NCBI GenBank assembly: GCA_905199445.1
Contig: CAJKGK010000005.1
Location: 62,001 to 126,000, forward strand
Direction: 5' to 3'
From: an uncultured Lachnospiraceae bacterium
Lineage (GTDB): Bacteria > Bacillota > Clostridia > Lachnospirales > Lachnospiraceae
Length of the DNA: 64,000 nt
Part shown: positions 25,285 through 33,740 of the stretch, piece by piece
Layout of the letters: each line of letters opens with the position of its first letter
How positions within the stretch are numbered: position 1 is the stretch's first letter
The notes under the pieces: model-generated
What the model was told of the DNA's origin: nothing
What the model saw: the letters and a program-made list of their open reading frames with translations, nothing else
Databases searched by the model: none
Made by a program: the position numbers and the translations under genes

Positions 25285-25847
25285 TGATCATGATGACCGA
25301 AATTGCATTAAACGTGCTTGATGTGGCAGAAAATTCTGTACGGGCGGGGGCATCTCTTATAAAGATTGATATTGAGGTGCATACATCGGCTGACCGTATG
25401 TGTGTGACCATCGAGGATAACGGCTGCGGCATGACAAAGGAACAGGTTAAACAGGTGGAAGATCCGTTTTTTACAACCAGAAAGACGAGAAAAGTGGGCC
25501 TTGGAATTCCTTTTTTTAAATATGCGGCTTTGTGTACCGGCGGAGATTTTTCACTGACATCCAATGTGGGGCAGGGGACCTGTGTGAAGGCAGTTTTTGT
25601 CCTGTCGCATATTGACCGGATGCCATTGGGGGATATTTCCGGTGTGATGCACACACTGATCACGTTTAATAAGGACATTGATTTTGTTTATACATATGCT
25701 GCAGACGGACGGTCGTTTGCGCTGGACACCCGTGAGTTTAAGGAAATACTGGATGGCGTTCCTTTGGATAACCCGGAAGTCTCTGCCTATATCGAGGCAT
25801 ATTTAAAGGAGAATACTCAGGAAGTCAATCAGGACCTTGTAATTTAA
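25284..25847 (+). CDS. GHKL-type ATPase of the hydABC operon
   Basis: About 188 residues. HATPase_c features: N-box LDVAENSVRAGASLI, G1 box IEDNGCGM, and FFTTRKTRKVGLGIPFFK as the ATP lid and G2 region. No histidine phospho-acceptor domain and no membrane segment. After the ATPase fold there is a tail of about 70 residues without a known motif. The start is uncertain: ATG 25284 overlaps the hydC stop (TGATG); ATGs at 25290 and 25293 are alternatives. It differs from the RsbW-like ATPase on the other strand. Position inside hydABC suggests control of the hydrogenase or its expression. Confidence 0.83.
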   Translation: MIMMTEIALNVLDVAENSVRAGASLIKIDIEVHTSADRMCVTIEDNGCGMTKEQVKQVEDPFFTTRKTRKVGLGIPFFKYAALCTGGDFSLTSNVGQGTCVKAVFVLSHIDRMPLGDISGVMHTLITFNKDIDFVYTYAADGRSFALDTREFKEILDGVPLDNPEVSAYIEAYLKENTQEVNQDLVI

Positions 25848-25857
25848 GACTGTGAAA

Positions 25858-25873
25858 ACCGCCTGTAGGCGGT
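25858..25873 (+). other. Intercistronic hairpin ACCGCC-TGTA-GGCGGT
   Basis: Perfect 6-bp GC-rich stem with a tetraloop between the ATPase stop and the ribosome site of the next gene. No T-run follows. Possibly an RNA processing or stability element setting subunit ratios. Confidence 0.5.
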
Positions 25874-25898
25874 GTGAATGTTTAGGAGGCGTTTATAT

Positions 25899-26270
25899 AT
25901 GAAATCTCTTGCTGAATTAAAAGCAATTCGGGAGAAAATGCAGGGGCAGGTCGGTCTGCGCTCTGAAAATGATACTCAGACCCGTGTGGTTGTGGGCATG
26001 GCTACCTGCGGTATTGCCAGTGGTGCAAGACCTGTATTAAAGGCGCTGTCAGATGCCGTACAGGAGAAAAAGCTGGAAAATGTGGCGGTTACCCAGACCG
26101 GATGCATCGGCCTTTGCAAGTATGAGCCGATTGTGGAGGTTATGGAACCGGGAAAAGATAAAGTGACTTATGTAAAAATGACCCCTCAAAAGGCCATGGA
26201 TGTGGTTGAACAGCATCTGATCAGGGGTCAGGTTGTGACAGAATATACATTGGGACATGTTAAATTATAA
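25899..26270 (+). CDS. 2Fe-2S thioredoxin-like ferredoxin
   Basis: 123 residues from the ATG at 25899 (TAGGAGG upstream; ATG at 25878 rejected). VVVGMATCGIASGARPVLKAL and VTQTGCIGLCKYEPIVEVM carry the four-Cys pattern of a thioredoxin-like 2Fe-2S ferredoxin, similar to the N-terminal domain of HydB/NuoF proteins. Such an extra small ferredoxin is common in Clostridial hydABC operons and probably supports electron transfer or complex assembly. Confidence 0.88.
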   Translation: MKSLAELKAIREKMQGQVGLRSENDTQTRVVVGMATCGIASGARPVLKALSDAVQEKKLENVAVTQTGCIGLCKYEPIVEVMEPGKDKVTYVKMTPQKAMDVVEQHLIRGQVVTEYTLGHVKL

Positions 26271-26285
26271 AGGAGGTCGCAGTAA

Positions 26286-28076
26286 ATGTATCGTTCACAC
26301 GTTTTAGTTTGTGGTGGAACCGGATGTACGTCCTCCGGAAGTGAAAAAATTATTGATACCCTTAAAGCCGAACTGGAAAAAAACGGTCTGACAGATGAGG
26401 TGGCCGTTGTAAAGACAGGCTGCCATGGCCTGTGTGCCCTGGGACCGATTATGATTATTTATCCTGAGGCTTCTTTTTATTCCATGGTTCAGGTGGAAGA
26501 TATTCCGGAAATTGTATCCGAGCATCTGCTTAAAGGCCGGGTTGTTTCCAGACTTTTATATAAAGAAACTGTAACGGACGACGGAATTAAATCCCTCAGT
26601 GATACAGATTTTTATAAAAAACAGCATCGTATCGCCCTGAGAAACTGCGGCGTAATTAATCCGGAGGAGATTGATGAGTATATCGGTACCGGCGGTTATG
26701 AAGCGCTGGGCAAGGCTCTGACAGAGATGACACCGGATGAAGTGATTCAGACTATTCTGGATTCCGGTCTCAGGGGCCGAGGCGGTGCAGGCTTCCCGAC
26801 TGGGCTGAAGTGGAAATTTGCATCCGGAAACAGGGGACAGGTGCAGAAGTTTGTATGCTGTAATGCCGATGAGGGCGATCCTGGTGCCTTTATGGACCGT
26901 TCTGTTCTGGAAGGTGATCCCCATGTTGTTTTGGAGGCTATGGCCATTGCCGGTTATGCTATCGGTGCCAGCCAGGGATATATTTATGTCCGTGCCGAAT
27001 ATCCCATCGCTGTTGAACGTCTGAGAATTGCCATCGCACAGGCCAGAGCATATGGCCTGCTGGGCAAAAATATTTTTGATTCAGGCTTTGATTTTGACAT
27101 TGATTTAAGACTGGGGGCCGGTGCCTTTGTGTGTGGTGAAGAAACCGCACTGATGACATCTATTGAGGGCAAGCGTGGTGAACCCAGACCAAGACCGCCG
27201 TTTCCGGCTGTTAAGGGGCTGTTTGGAAAACCGACCATCCTTAATAATGTTGAGACTTATGCCAATATTCCTCAGATTATTATCCATGGAGCCCAGTGGT
27301 TTGCATCCATGGGGACAGAAAAATCCAAGGGCACAAAAGTTTTTGCTCTGGGCGGAAAGGTAAATAATACAGGTCTTGTGGAAATTCCCATGGGAACAAC
27401 TTTACGTACAGTTATCGAAGAAATCGGCGGCGGTATACCAAACGGCAAGAAATTTAAGGCGGCTCAGACCGGCGGCCCTTCCGGCGGATGTATTCCTGCT
27501 CAACATTTTGATATTCCGATTGATTATGACAATCTGCTGGAAATCGGTTCCATGATGGGGTCCGGCGGCCTGATTGTAATGGATGAGGATAACTGTATGG
27601 TGGATATTGCCAAGTTCTTCCTGGAATTTACGGTGGATGAATCCTGCGGTAAGTGTACACCGTGCCGTGTAGGTACAAAACGTATGTATGAAATTCTGGA
27701 TAAGATTACAAAAGGCCAGGGAACACTGGAAGATATCGACAAATTGGAGGAACTGTGCTATTACATTAAGGAGAATGCGCTTTGCGGTCTGGGACAGACG
27801 GCGCCGAATCCGGTGCTGTCCACACTGCGTTATTTCAGAGATGAATACATTGCCCATGTGGTTGACAAAAAATGTCCGGCCGGCGTATGTAAGGATCTCC
27901 TCTCCTATAAGATTGATCCGGATAAGTGCCGGGGCTGCACACTTTGTGCAAGAACCTGCCCCGCAGATGCCATCGAAGGCAAGGTTAAAGAAGTTCATTA
28001 CATTAACCCGGATAAGTGCTTAAAGTGTGGTGCCTGTATGGAAAAATGCCGCTTTGGCGCAATTTACAAAGATTAA
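26286..28076 (+). CDS. hydB: NuoF-like flavoprotein subunit of the bifurcating hydrogenase
   Basis: 596 residues. N-terminal thioredoxin-like 2Fe-2S domain (GGTGCTSSG, KTGCHGLCALGP), then the NADH/FMN domain with GLRGRGGAGFPTGLKW and CNADEGDPGAFMDRS, an SLBB region, the NuoF 4Fe-4S site ESCGKCTPCRVGTKRM, and two C-terminal ferredoxin clusters (CRGCTLCARTCP, CLKCGACMEKCRFG). This is the HydB subunit where NAD(H) and flavin react; HydABC couples H2, NADH and ferredoxin by electron bifurcation in Thermotoga and Acetobacterium. Confidence 0.96.
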   Translation: MYRSHVLVCGGTGCTSSGSEKIIDTLKAELEKNGLTDEVAVVKTGCHGLCALGPIMIIYPEASFYSMVQVEDIPEIVSEHLLKGRVVSRLLYKETVTDDGIKSLSDTDFYKKQHRIALRNCGVINPEEIDEYIGTGGYEALGKALTEMTPDEVIQTILDSGLRGRGGAGFPTGLKWKFASGNRGQVQKFVCCNADEGDPGAFMDRSVLEGDPHVVLEAMAIAGYAIGASQGYIYVRAEYPIAVERLRIAIAQARAYGLLGKNIFDSGFDFDIDLRLGAGAFVCGEETALMTSIEGKRGEPRPRPPFPAVKGLFGKPTILNNVETYANIPQIIIHGAQWFASMGTEKSKGTKVFALGGKVNNTGLVEIPMGTTLRTVIEEIGGGIPNGKKFKAAQTGGPSGGCIPAQHFDIPIDYDNLLEIGSMMGSGGLIVMDEDNCMVDIAKFFLEFTVDESCGKCTPCRVGTKRMYEILDKITKGQGTLEDIDKLEELCYYIKENALCGLGQTAPNPVLSTLRYFRDEYIAHVVDKKCPAGVCKDLLSYKIDPDKCRGCTLCARTCPADAIEGKVKEVHYINPDKCLKCGACMEKCRFGAIYKD

Positions 28077-28091
28077 TGGAGGGGTCAGGAC

Positions 28092-29837
28092 ATGAAAAAT
28101 ATTACAATAAAAATTAACGGCATCAGTGTCAGTGCGCCGGAAGGCTCTACCATTTTGGAGGCTGCCAGACTGGCTCATATTAAGATTCCCACACTGTGCT
28201 TTTTGAAGGAAATCAATGAAATCGGCGCCTGCCGTATTTGTGTTGTAGAGGTGAAAGGGGCCAAAAGTCTGGTGGCTTCCTGTGTATATCCCATCAATGA
28301 AGGCATGGAGGTATGGACAAATACACCGAAGGTGCTGGATTCCAGAAGAAAAACGCTGCAGCTGCTGCTTTCCGTACACAGGCGAGAGTGTCTTTCCTGC
28401 GTCAGAAGCGGAAACTGTGAACTTCAGCAGCTGTGCCGTGAGCTCAAGGTGGAGGATGAAGGCCGTTATGACGGAGAAATGCCGCCTGCCCTTGTGGATA
28501 CATCGGCAGCCCATATGATTCGTGATAATAGTAAATGTATTTTATGCCGCCGCTGCAGCGCTGTCTGTGAAAATGTTCAGGGAATCGGTGTGATCGGTGC
28601 CAATGAGAGAGGCTTTAAGACCTTCATCGGTCAGGCCTTTAATATGGGACTGGCCCAGACAAGCTGTGTATCCTGCGGTCAGTGTATTGCCGTGTGTCCT
28701 ACAGGGGCACTGACAGAAAAGGATCAGACAGATCTTGTGTTTGAGGCTCTTGCGGACCCTGCAAAACATGTCTTTGTACAGACGGCACCTTCTGTGCGTG
28801 CTGCGCTTGGTGAGGAATTTGGTATGCCGATTGGAACCAATGTGGAAGGCAAAATGGTGGCCGCTCTTCGCAGACTGGGATTTGAGAAAGTCTTTGACAC
28901 CGATTTTGCAGCGGACCTCACGATTATGGAGGAAGCCAATGAGTTCCTTCAGCGCGTTAAAAATAATGGTGTGCTGCCTTTAATCACTTCCTGCTCACCA
29001 GGCTGGGTGAAATACTGTGAACACTATTTTCCGGATATGACAGATAACTTATCATCCTGTAAGTCTCCACAGCAGATGTTCGGTGCCGTTTTAAAAACCT
29101 ATTATGCGCAGAAAGCCGGTATTGATCCAAAGGATATTGTCAGTGTCAGCGTAATGCCGTGTACAGCCAAGAAGTTTGAAATCGGACGGGATGATCAGGC
29201 TGCTGCCGGTGTGGCGGATGTGGATATTTCCATTACAACAAGAGAGCTGGCCCGGATGATTAAAAGAGTGGGGCTGGAATTTACAGAGCTTCCTGATGAG
29301 AAATTTGATGATCCTCTTGGAGAATCCACCGGTGCCGGTGTGATTTTTGGCGCCACCGGAGGCGTTATGGAAGCGGCCCTTCGTACGGCTGTAGAAAAGC
29401 TTACCGGAGAAACTCTGGAAAAGCTGGATTTTACTGAAGTGAGAGGTACTCAGGGCATTAAAGAAGCAACTTACCATGTGGCTGGCATGGATATTCGGGT
29501 TGCCGTTGCTTCTGGATTGGGAAATGCCAGAGCCCTTCTTGAAAAGGTGAAGTCCGGTGAAGCTAATTATCATTTTATTGAGATTATGGGCTGCCCTGGG
29601 GGCTGCGTCAACGGCGGCGGACAGCCTCAGCAGCCAGGCAGTGTGCGTAACTTTACCGATATCCGGGCACTTCGTGCCAAAGCATTGTATGATCAGGATG
29701 CATCCATGCCTTTGCGTAAATCTCACGAAAATCCTTCCATTATTCGTCTGTATGAGGAATATCTGGGAGAACCAGGCAGCCATAAGGCCCATCAGCTGCT
29801 TCATACAACCTATGTCAAACGTAAAGTTAATTCATAA
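28092..29837 (+). CDS. hydA: [FeFe] hydrogenase catalytic subunit (NADH-dependent, HydABC type)
   Basis: 581 residues. Plant-type 2Fe-2S domain (Cys 36, 47, 50, 64), the His/Cys cluster HRRECLSCVRSGNCELQQLC, two 4Fe-4S clusters (CILCRRCSAVC, CVSCGQCIAVCP), then the H-cluster domain: TSCSPGW, SVMPCTAKKFE and EIMGCPGGCVNGGGQPQ. The Ser in the first block is, as I recall, usual in this NADH-dependent group. Makes or uses H2. The maturation genes hydEFG are not in the window. Last gene of its operon. Confidence 0.96.
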   Translation: MKNITIKINGISVSAPEGSTILEAARLAHIKIPTLCFLKEINEIGACRICVVEVKGAKSLVASCVYPINEGMEVWTNTPKVLDSRRKTLQLLLSVHRRECLSCVRSGNCELQQLCRELKVEDEGRYDGEMPPALVDTSAAHMIRDNSKCILCRRCSAVCENVQGIGVIGANERGFKTFIGQAFNMGLAQTSCVSCGQCIAVCPTGALTEKDQTDLVFEALADPAKHVFVQTAPSVRAALGEEFGMPIGTNVEGKMVAALRRLGFEKVFDTDFAADLTIMEEANEFLQRVKNNGVLPLITSCSPGWVKYCEHYFPDMTDNLSSCKSPQQMFGAVLKTYYAQKAGIDPKDIVSVSVMPCTAKKFEIGRDDQAAAGVADVDISITTRELARMIKRVGLEFTELPDEKFDDPLGESTGAGVIFGATGGVMEAALRTAVEKLTGETLEKLDFTEVRGTQGIKEATYHVAGMDIRVAVASGLGNARALLEKVKSGEANYHFIEIMGCPGGCVNGGGQPQQPGSVRNFTDIRALRAKALYDQDASMPLRKSHENPSIIRLYEEYLGEPGSHKAHQLLHTTYVKRKVNS

Positions 29838-29871
29838 TTGTGTTTTTTAGCACAGGCTGGATTCTGTTTAG

Positions 29872-29919
29872 ACCTGCGCCAAACGCGTGTTTTTGTCACC
29901 CGTTTGGCGCAGGTTTTTT
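29872..29919 (+). terminator. Intrinsic terminator of the hydABC operon
   Basis: Perfect stem CCTGCGCCAAACG (29873-29885) with CGTTTGGCGCAGG (29901-29913), then TTTTTT. Confidence 0.93.
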
Positions 29920-29994
29920 CTTGAAATTGATCGTTTGAGTTTTAAGGGATCTATAAATCTTTTAAATTTTTTGTTATATCAGCTTTTGGGATGT

Positions 29995-30028
29995 GTAGAA
30001 AAGTGCAAATAACAGCGTAGAAATGTGC
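29995..30028 (+). promoter_or_regulatory. AraC-type direct-repeat operator of the sugar operon
   Basis: GTAGAAAAGTGC (29995-30006) and GTAGAAATGTGC (30017-30028): 11 of 12 identical, 22 bp apart, i.e. the same helix face. The second copy abuts the expected -35. This is the classical layout for AraC-family activators; the AraC-type regulator at 35341 is the obvious candidate. Confidence 0.65.
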
Positions 30029-30057
30029 TATTTTTCCATTCTCCGAATTTATATAAT
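30029..30057 (+). promoter_or_regulatory. Promoter of the sugar ABC importer operon
   Basis: Perfect TATAAT at 30052-30057; the -35 position (30029-30034, TATTTT) is poor, as expected of an activator-dependent promoter. Confidence 0.6.
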
Positions 30058-30083
30058 ATTGTTAAAGAAAAGGGGGAGGGCGC

Positions 30084-31034
30084 ATGGGAAATGAAAAAAG
30101 AAAAAATGATTCAAATCAGAAAAGTCTGAGGGTAAGATTTTTAAAAAGTGTTCCGATTTATCTGATGATGCTTCCAGGGCTGCTTTATCTGATCTGCAAT
30201 AACTATCTGCCGATGTTTGGCATCGTTATTGCTTTTAAAAAGGTAAACTGGCAGAAAGGACTTTGGGGAAGTGAATGGTGTGGACTGGATAATTTTAAAT
30301 ATTTGTTTCAGTCTGAGGATTCATTTATTATGATTCGCAACACCGTACTCTACAATATTTTATTTATTGTCCTGGGTACTGTGTGTGCAATTGCGGTGGC
30401 TGTTTTGCTCAATGAGGTTGTGGCCAGAAAGTTTAAATCGATGTATCAAAGCCTTATTCTTTTACCTTATCTTATGAGCTGGGTTGTGGTTAGTTATCTG
30501 GTTTATGCTTTTCTCAGCAACGATACCGGATTTATTAATAATTCTCTGCTTCCGTTTTTTAATGCCCAGCCAATTAACTGGTATCAGGAATCCGAGTATT
30601 GGCCGTTTATTCTTACCTTTGTGAATTTGTGGAAAAGTATTGGTTTTTCGATGATTATTTATTATGCCAGTATTGTGGGGATTAATGGGGAGTATTATGA
30701 GGCAGCCAGGCTGGACGGTGCGGGAAAATGGCAGCAGATTATTCATATTACAGTTCCACTGCTAAAACCTACGATTATTACATTGTTTATTATGAATGTG
30801 GGACGTATTTTTGCATCAGACTTTGGCTTGTTTTATCAGGTACCAAGAAATCAGGGCGCTATTTATTCAACGACACAGACGATTGACACTTATGTATATA
30901 ATGCCCTGATGAAATTAGGCAATACCTCGATGTCTTCTGCGGCGTCGGTGCTTCAGTCGATTGTGGGCTTTGTTCTTGTGATAACTGCAAATAAAATTGT
31001 ACGAAGATATGAGCAGGACAGTGCGCTGTTTTGA
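30084..31034 (+). CDS. Carbohydrate ABC transporter permease (LplB/CUT1 type)
   Basis: 316 residues, six predicted membrane segments. YLMMLPGLLYLICNNYLPMFGIVIAFK is the LplB-like start; EYYEAARLDGAGKWQQIIHITVPLL is the EAA loop that touches the ATPase. It forms the membrane channel with the next gene. No ATPase gene is present, normal for this family, where a shared MsmK-type ATPase serves several importers. Confidence 0.93.
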   Translation: MGNEKRKNDSNQKSLRVRFLKSVPIYLMMLPGLLYLICNNYLPMFGIVIAFKKVNWQKGLWGSEWCGLDNFKYLFQSEDSFIMIRNTVLYNILFIVLGTVCAIAVAVLLNEVVARKFKSMYQSLILLPYLMSWVVVSYLVYAFLSNDTGFINNSLLPFFNAQPINWYQESEYWPFILTFVNLWKSIGFSMIIYYASIVGINGEYYEAARLDGAGKWQQIIHITVPLLKPTIITLFIMNVGRIFASDFGLFYQVPRNQGAIYSTTQTIDTYVYNALMKLGNTSMSSAASVLQSIVGFVLVITANKIVRRYEQDSALF

Positions 31035-31048
31035 CAGGGGGGATATTG

Positions 31049-31942
31049 ATGAAGCTGTATAAAAGTGATTATATAATGCAGGCCGTGGCTCATGGTGTTT
31101 TGGCCGTTTTGACAATAATGTCACTTCTGCCCTTTATTTTGCTGGTGATTGCTTCGGTGACAGATGAAAATGTAGCTATTAAAAATGGTTTTTCTTTTTT
31201 TCCGGAAAAGTGGAGCAGTGGGGCCTATGAATATCTTATTGGAGAGTGGTCTCAGATTGGACATGCTTATTTGATGACGATTATTGTCACCGTCATCGGT
31301 ACTCTTTTGGGGCTTGGGCTGAGCACACTTTTGGCTTATGGACTTACAAGAGATATTCTGGGAAAAAAGCTTCTGAATTTTCTTGTTATTTTTACGATGC
31401 TTTTTAACGGTGGAATTGTTGCCTCCTATTTTGTATGGACACAATATTTTCATATCAAAAATACTGTATGGGCTTTGATTTTTCCGGGACTGATGATGAA
31501 TGCATTTAATATTATACTGATTAAAAATTATTTTAAAACATCCATTCCTGAATCTCTCCTGGAGAGCGCCCGCATGGATGGGGCAGGAGATCTGAAAACA
31601 TTTCTAAAAATCGTTATCCCTCTGTCAAAGCCCATTCTGGCCACCATTGGCCTGATGAGTGCCATCACCTATTGGAATGACTGGACAAACGGGCTTTATT
31701 ATGTGGATGATTCCAGATTTTATACATTGCAGCTGGTTTTAAATAAAATTAATGAAAGTGCTTCATTCCTTGCCAGCAACAGCACTCAGATGTCTTCTAT
31801 GCTTAACGGGACAGCGTCTATTCCGACAACGACCATGCGGATGGCGATTGCGGTTGTGGGAATTATTCCAATTATTGTTGCTTATCCTTTTTTTCAAAAA
31901 TATTTTATTAAGGGAATTACCCTTGGTGCGGTCAAAGGCTAA
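31049..31942 (+). CDS. Carbohydrate ABC transporter permease (LplC/YtcP type)
   Basis: 297 residues from the ATG at 31049 (AGGGGGGAT upstream). Six membrane segments; EAA loop ESLLESARMDGAGDLKTFLKIVIPLSKP; C-terminal YPFFQKYFIKGITLGAVKG is characteristic of the LplC/YtcP group. Partner of the preceding permease. Confidence 0.93.
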   Translation: MKLYKSDYIMQAVAHGVLAVLTIMSLLPFILLVIASVTDENVAIKNGFSFFPEKWSSGAYEYLIGEWSQIGHAYLMTIIVTVIGTLLGLGLSTLLAYGLTRDILGKKLLNFLVIFTMLFNGGIVASYFVWTQYFHIKNTVWALIFPGLMMNAFNIILIKNYFKTSIPESLLESARMDGAGDLKTFLKIVIPLSKPILATIGLMSAITYWNDWTNGLYYVDDSRFYTLQLVLNKINESASFLASNSTQMSSMLNGTASIPTTTMRMAIAVVGIIPIIVAYPFFQKYFIKGITLGAVKG

Positions 31943-31985
31943 AATAAAAAAAGTCCGAAAATTAACATTTAAGGAGGTTTATAAG

Positions 31986-33584
31986 ATGAAAAAAATGATG
32001 AAAATGGGTATGGGTACATTATGTATGACTGCTGCCTGTGGGATACTTCTGACAGGGTGTGGCAGTGGTCAGACTCCGGCAGCATCATCGGATGGGGGTG
32101 GCAGACAAAACGAAGACAGTGCTTTGGAACAGAGTCCCAACAAGGCCGCAGATGAGGAAAACTATGAAATTGTTATGGCCTATGTGACGGCTGGCACAGA
32201 GCCTACTGATTTGAGGAAAGTGGAGGCCAAATTAAGTGAACTGACTAAAGAAAAGATCCATTGTACCGTCAAGTTTAAACCGGTTGCGATTAATGATCTG
32301 CGGGCACAGTACAATCTGTGGGCATCTTCCGGGGAACAGGTTGATCTGTTGATGATGTTTAATATGAATCTGGGAACATTTGTGGATGAAGGAAAAATCA
32401 TCAGTATGGAAGACTATAAAGAATATGCCCCCAATATTATGGCATTGTCCGAGGAAAGTCCATTTTTATCTGGTGGTTATTATGATAATCAGCTGTATGC
32501 CATCCCGATTATTAACCCGTCCACAGGTCAGGGAAAAGCCTTGTATGCAAGAAAAGATCTTGTGGAGGCTACAGGAATAGAACAGAAGGATATGTACAGC
32601 TATGAGGACTTGGATCAGATTTTTGCCAAAATTCATGAACAGAATCCGGAGCTTGTGACCATCGGATGGACCGGCGTTCGTCAAAATACCTACGGGACCT
32701 ATTTTATAGACTGTGATACCCTGGGGGTTCCAGAAGCCTATGCCGGTGTATTAATGGATGTGGGCAGCGGATCCACAGAAGTTGTCAATTTCTTTGAGAC
32801 AGAGGCATATAAGGAATTTCTTCAATGGATGCACCAATGGCAGCAGGACGGATATTTTTCAAAGGATGCATCTACGACAAGTGATATTGCCAGTGATTGG
32901 GTGAAAGCCGGAAGATGTGCCGGATTTACCATTGGTGATGACACACCGGGAAATATTGAAAATCAGACGGCAGTAACGGGATATGAAACCGTACAGCTTA
33001 ATATTAAAGAAACCTATGTGACAACGGAAACATATAATCAGCTGAGATGGTGTATCAGTACAAGCAGTAAACATCCTGAAAAGGCTATGCAGTTTCTGGA
33101 CATGCTTTATGATGGGGAAGAAGTGGTGAATCTGATTATGAACGGAATCGAGGGCGAGCACTATATTAAGCATGACGGCTCCAAGATTATCAGTTATCCT
33201 GATGGTATCAATGGTACAAATACACCGTACAATAATACATTGGGGATTTATGGCGATAAGCGAAACCTCTATATGTTTGAGCCTAATGAGGATTCCTTTT
33301 ATGAACGCAGCGAGGCCTATACGGCCAATGCTTTGAAACATAAATCCGTGGCTTTGGGATATTCTTTTATTTCGGATTCCTGTACCAATGAAATTGCGGC
33401 GATCAGTTCTGTTTTAAGTAAATATCTGACGTCTTTAGAATATGGTATGGTGGATGATTTGGATGCAACCTATAATGAATTTATTCAGGCCTTAAAAGAT
33501 GCAGGAATCGATAAGGTTATTGAAGAAAATCAGAGACAGCTGGATGAATGGCTGGCTAAACAAGACGCGCAAAAGCAGGAATAA
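31986..33584 (+). CDS. Extracellular solute-binding lipoprotein of the sugar importer
   Basis: 532 residues from the ATG at 31986, which has AAGGAGG upstream; the open frame extends further upstream only by overlapping the permease. The signal peptide ends in the lipobox LLTGC (Cys about 23), followed by a Ser/Gly/Asp linker. The body (EVEAKLSELTKEKIHC-type start, YAIPIINPSTGQG, SSKHPEKAMQFLDMLYDGEEVVNLIMNG) fits LplA-type sugar-binding proteins with a DUF3502-like C-terminus. The ligand is likely an oligosaccharide; a rhamnose-containing glycan is suggested by the GH78-type gene downstream. Confidence 0.92.
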   Translation: MKKMMKMGMGTLCMTAACGILLTGCGSGQTPAASSDGGGRQNEDSALEQSPNKAADEENYEIVMAYVTAGTEPTDLRKVEAKLSELTKEKIHCTVKFKPVAINDLRAQYNLWASSGEQVDLLMMFNMNLGTFVDEGKIISMEDYKEYAPNIMALSEESPFLSGGYYDNQLYAIPIINPSTGQGKALYARKDLVEATGIEQKDMYSYEDLDQIFAKIHEQNPELVTIGWTGVRQNTYGTYFIDCDTLGVPEAYAGVLMDVGSGSTEVVNFFETEAYKEFLQWMHQWQQDGYFSKDASTTSDIASDWVKAGRCAGFTIGDDTPGNIENQTAVTGYETVQLNIKETYVTTETYNQLRWCISTSSKHPEKAMQFLDMLYDGEEVVNLIMNGIEGEHYIKHDGSKIISYPDGINGTNTPYNNTLGIYGDKRNLYMFEPNEDSFYERSEAYTANALKHKSVALGYSFISDSCTNEIAAISSVLSKYLTSLEYGMVDDLDATYNEFIQALKDAGIDKVIEENQRQLDEWLAKQDAQKQE

Positions 33585-33600
33585 AAAGTTCTGATATACG

Positions 33601-33645
33601 GCAAACAGGCCGCTGTCAATATATGTTTGGCGGCGGCCTGTTTGC
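33601..33645 (+). other. Strong hairpin after the binding-protein gene, no U-tract
   Basis: Perfect 13-bp stem GCAAACAGGCCGC (33601-33613) with GCGGCCTGTTTGC (33633-33645). No T-run follows. It may protect the transporter mRNA 3' end and reduce transcription into the regulator genes. Confidence 0.6.
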
Positions 33646-33740
33646 ACTGAATTTACATAGGGCGTATAATATTTTATGGGTAAAAAGGGGGGATTGGTAT
33701 ATATAAAAGGCAAAAAAATTCCGGAAACAAGGTGAGGGGA

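Noticed and set aside
29091..29804. 237-residue minus-strand frame inside hydA
   Set aside because: Complement of a well-conserved H-cluster domain, with no ribosome site.
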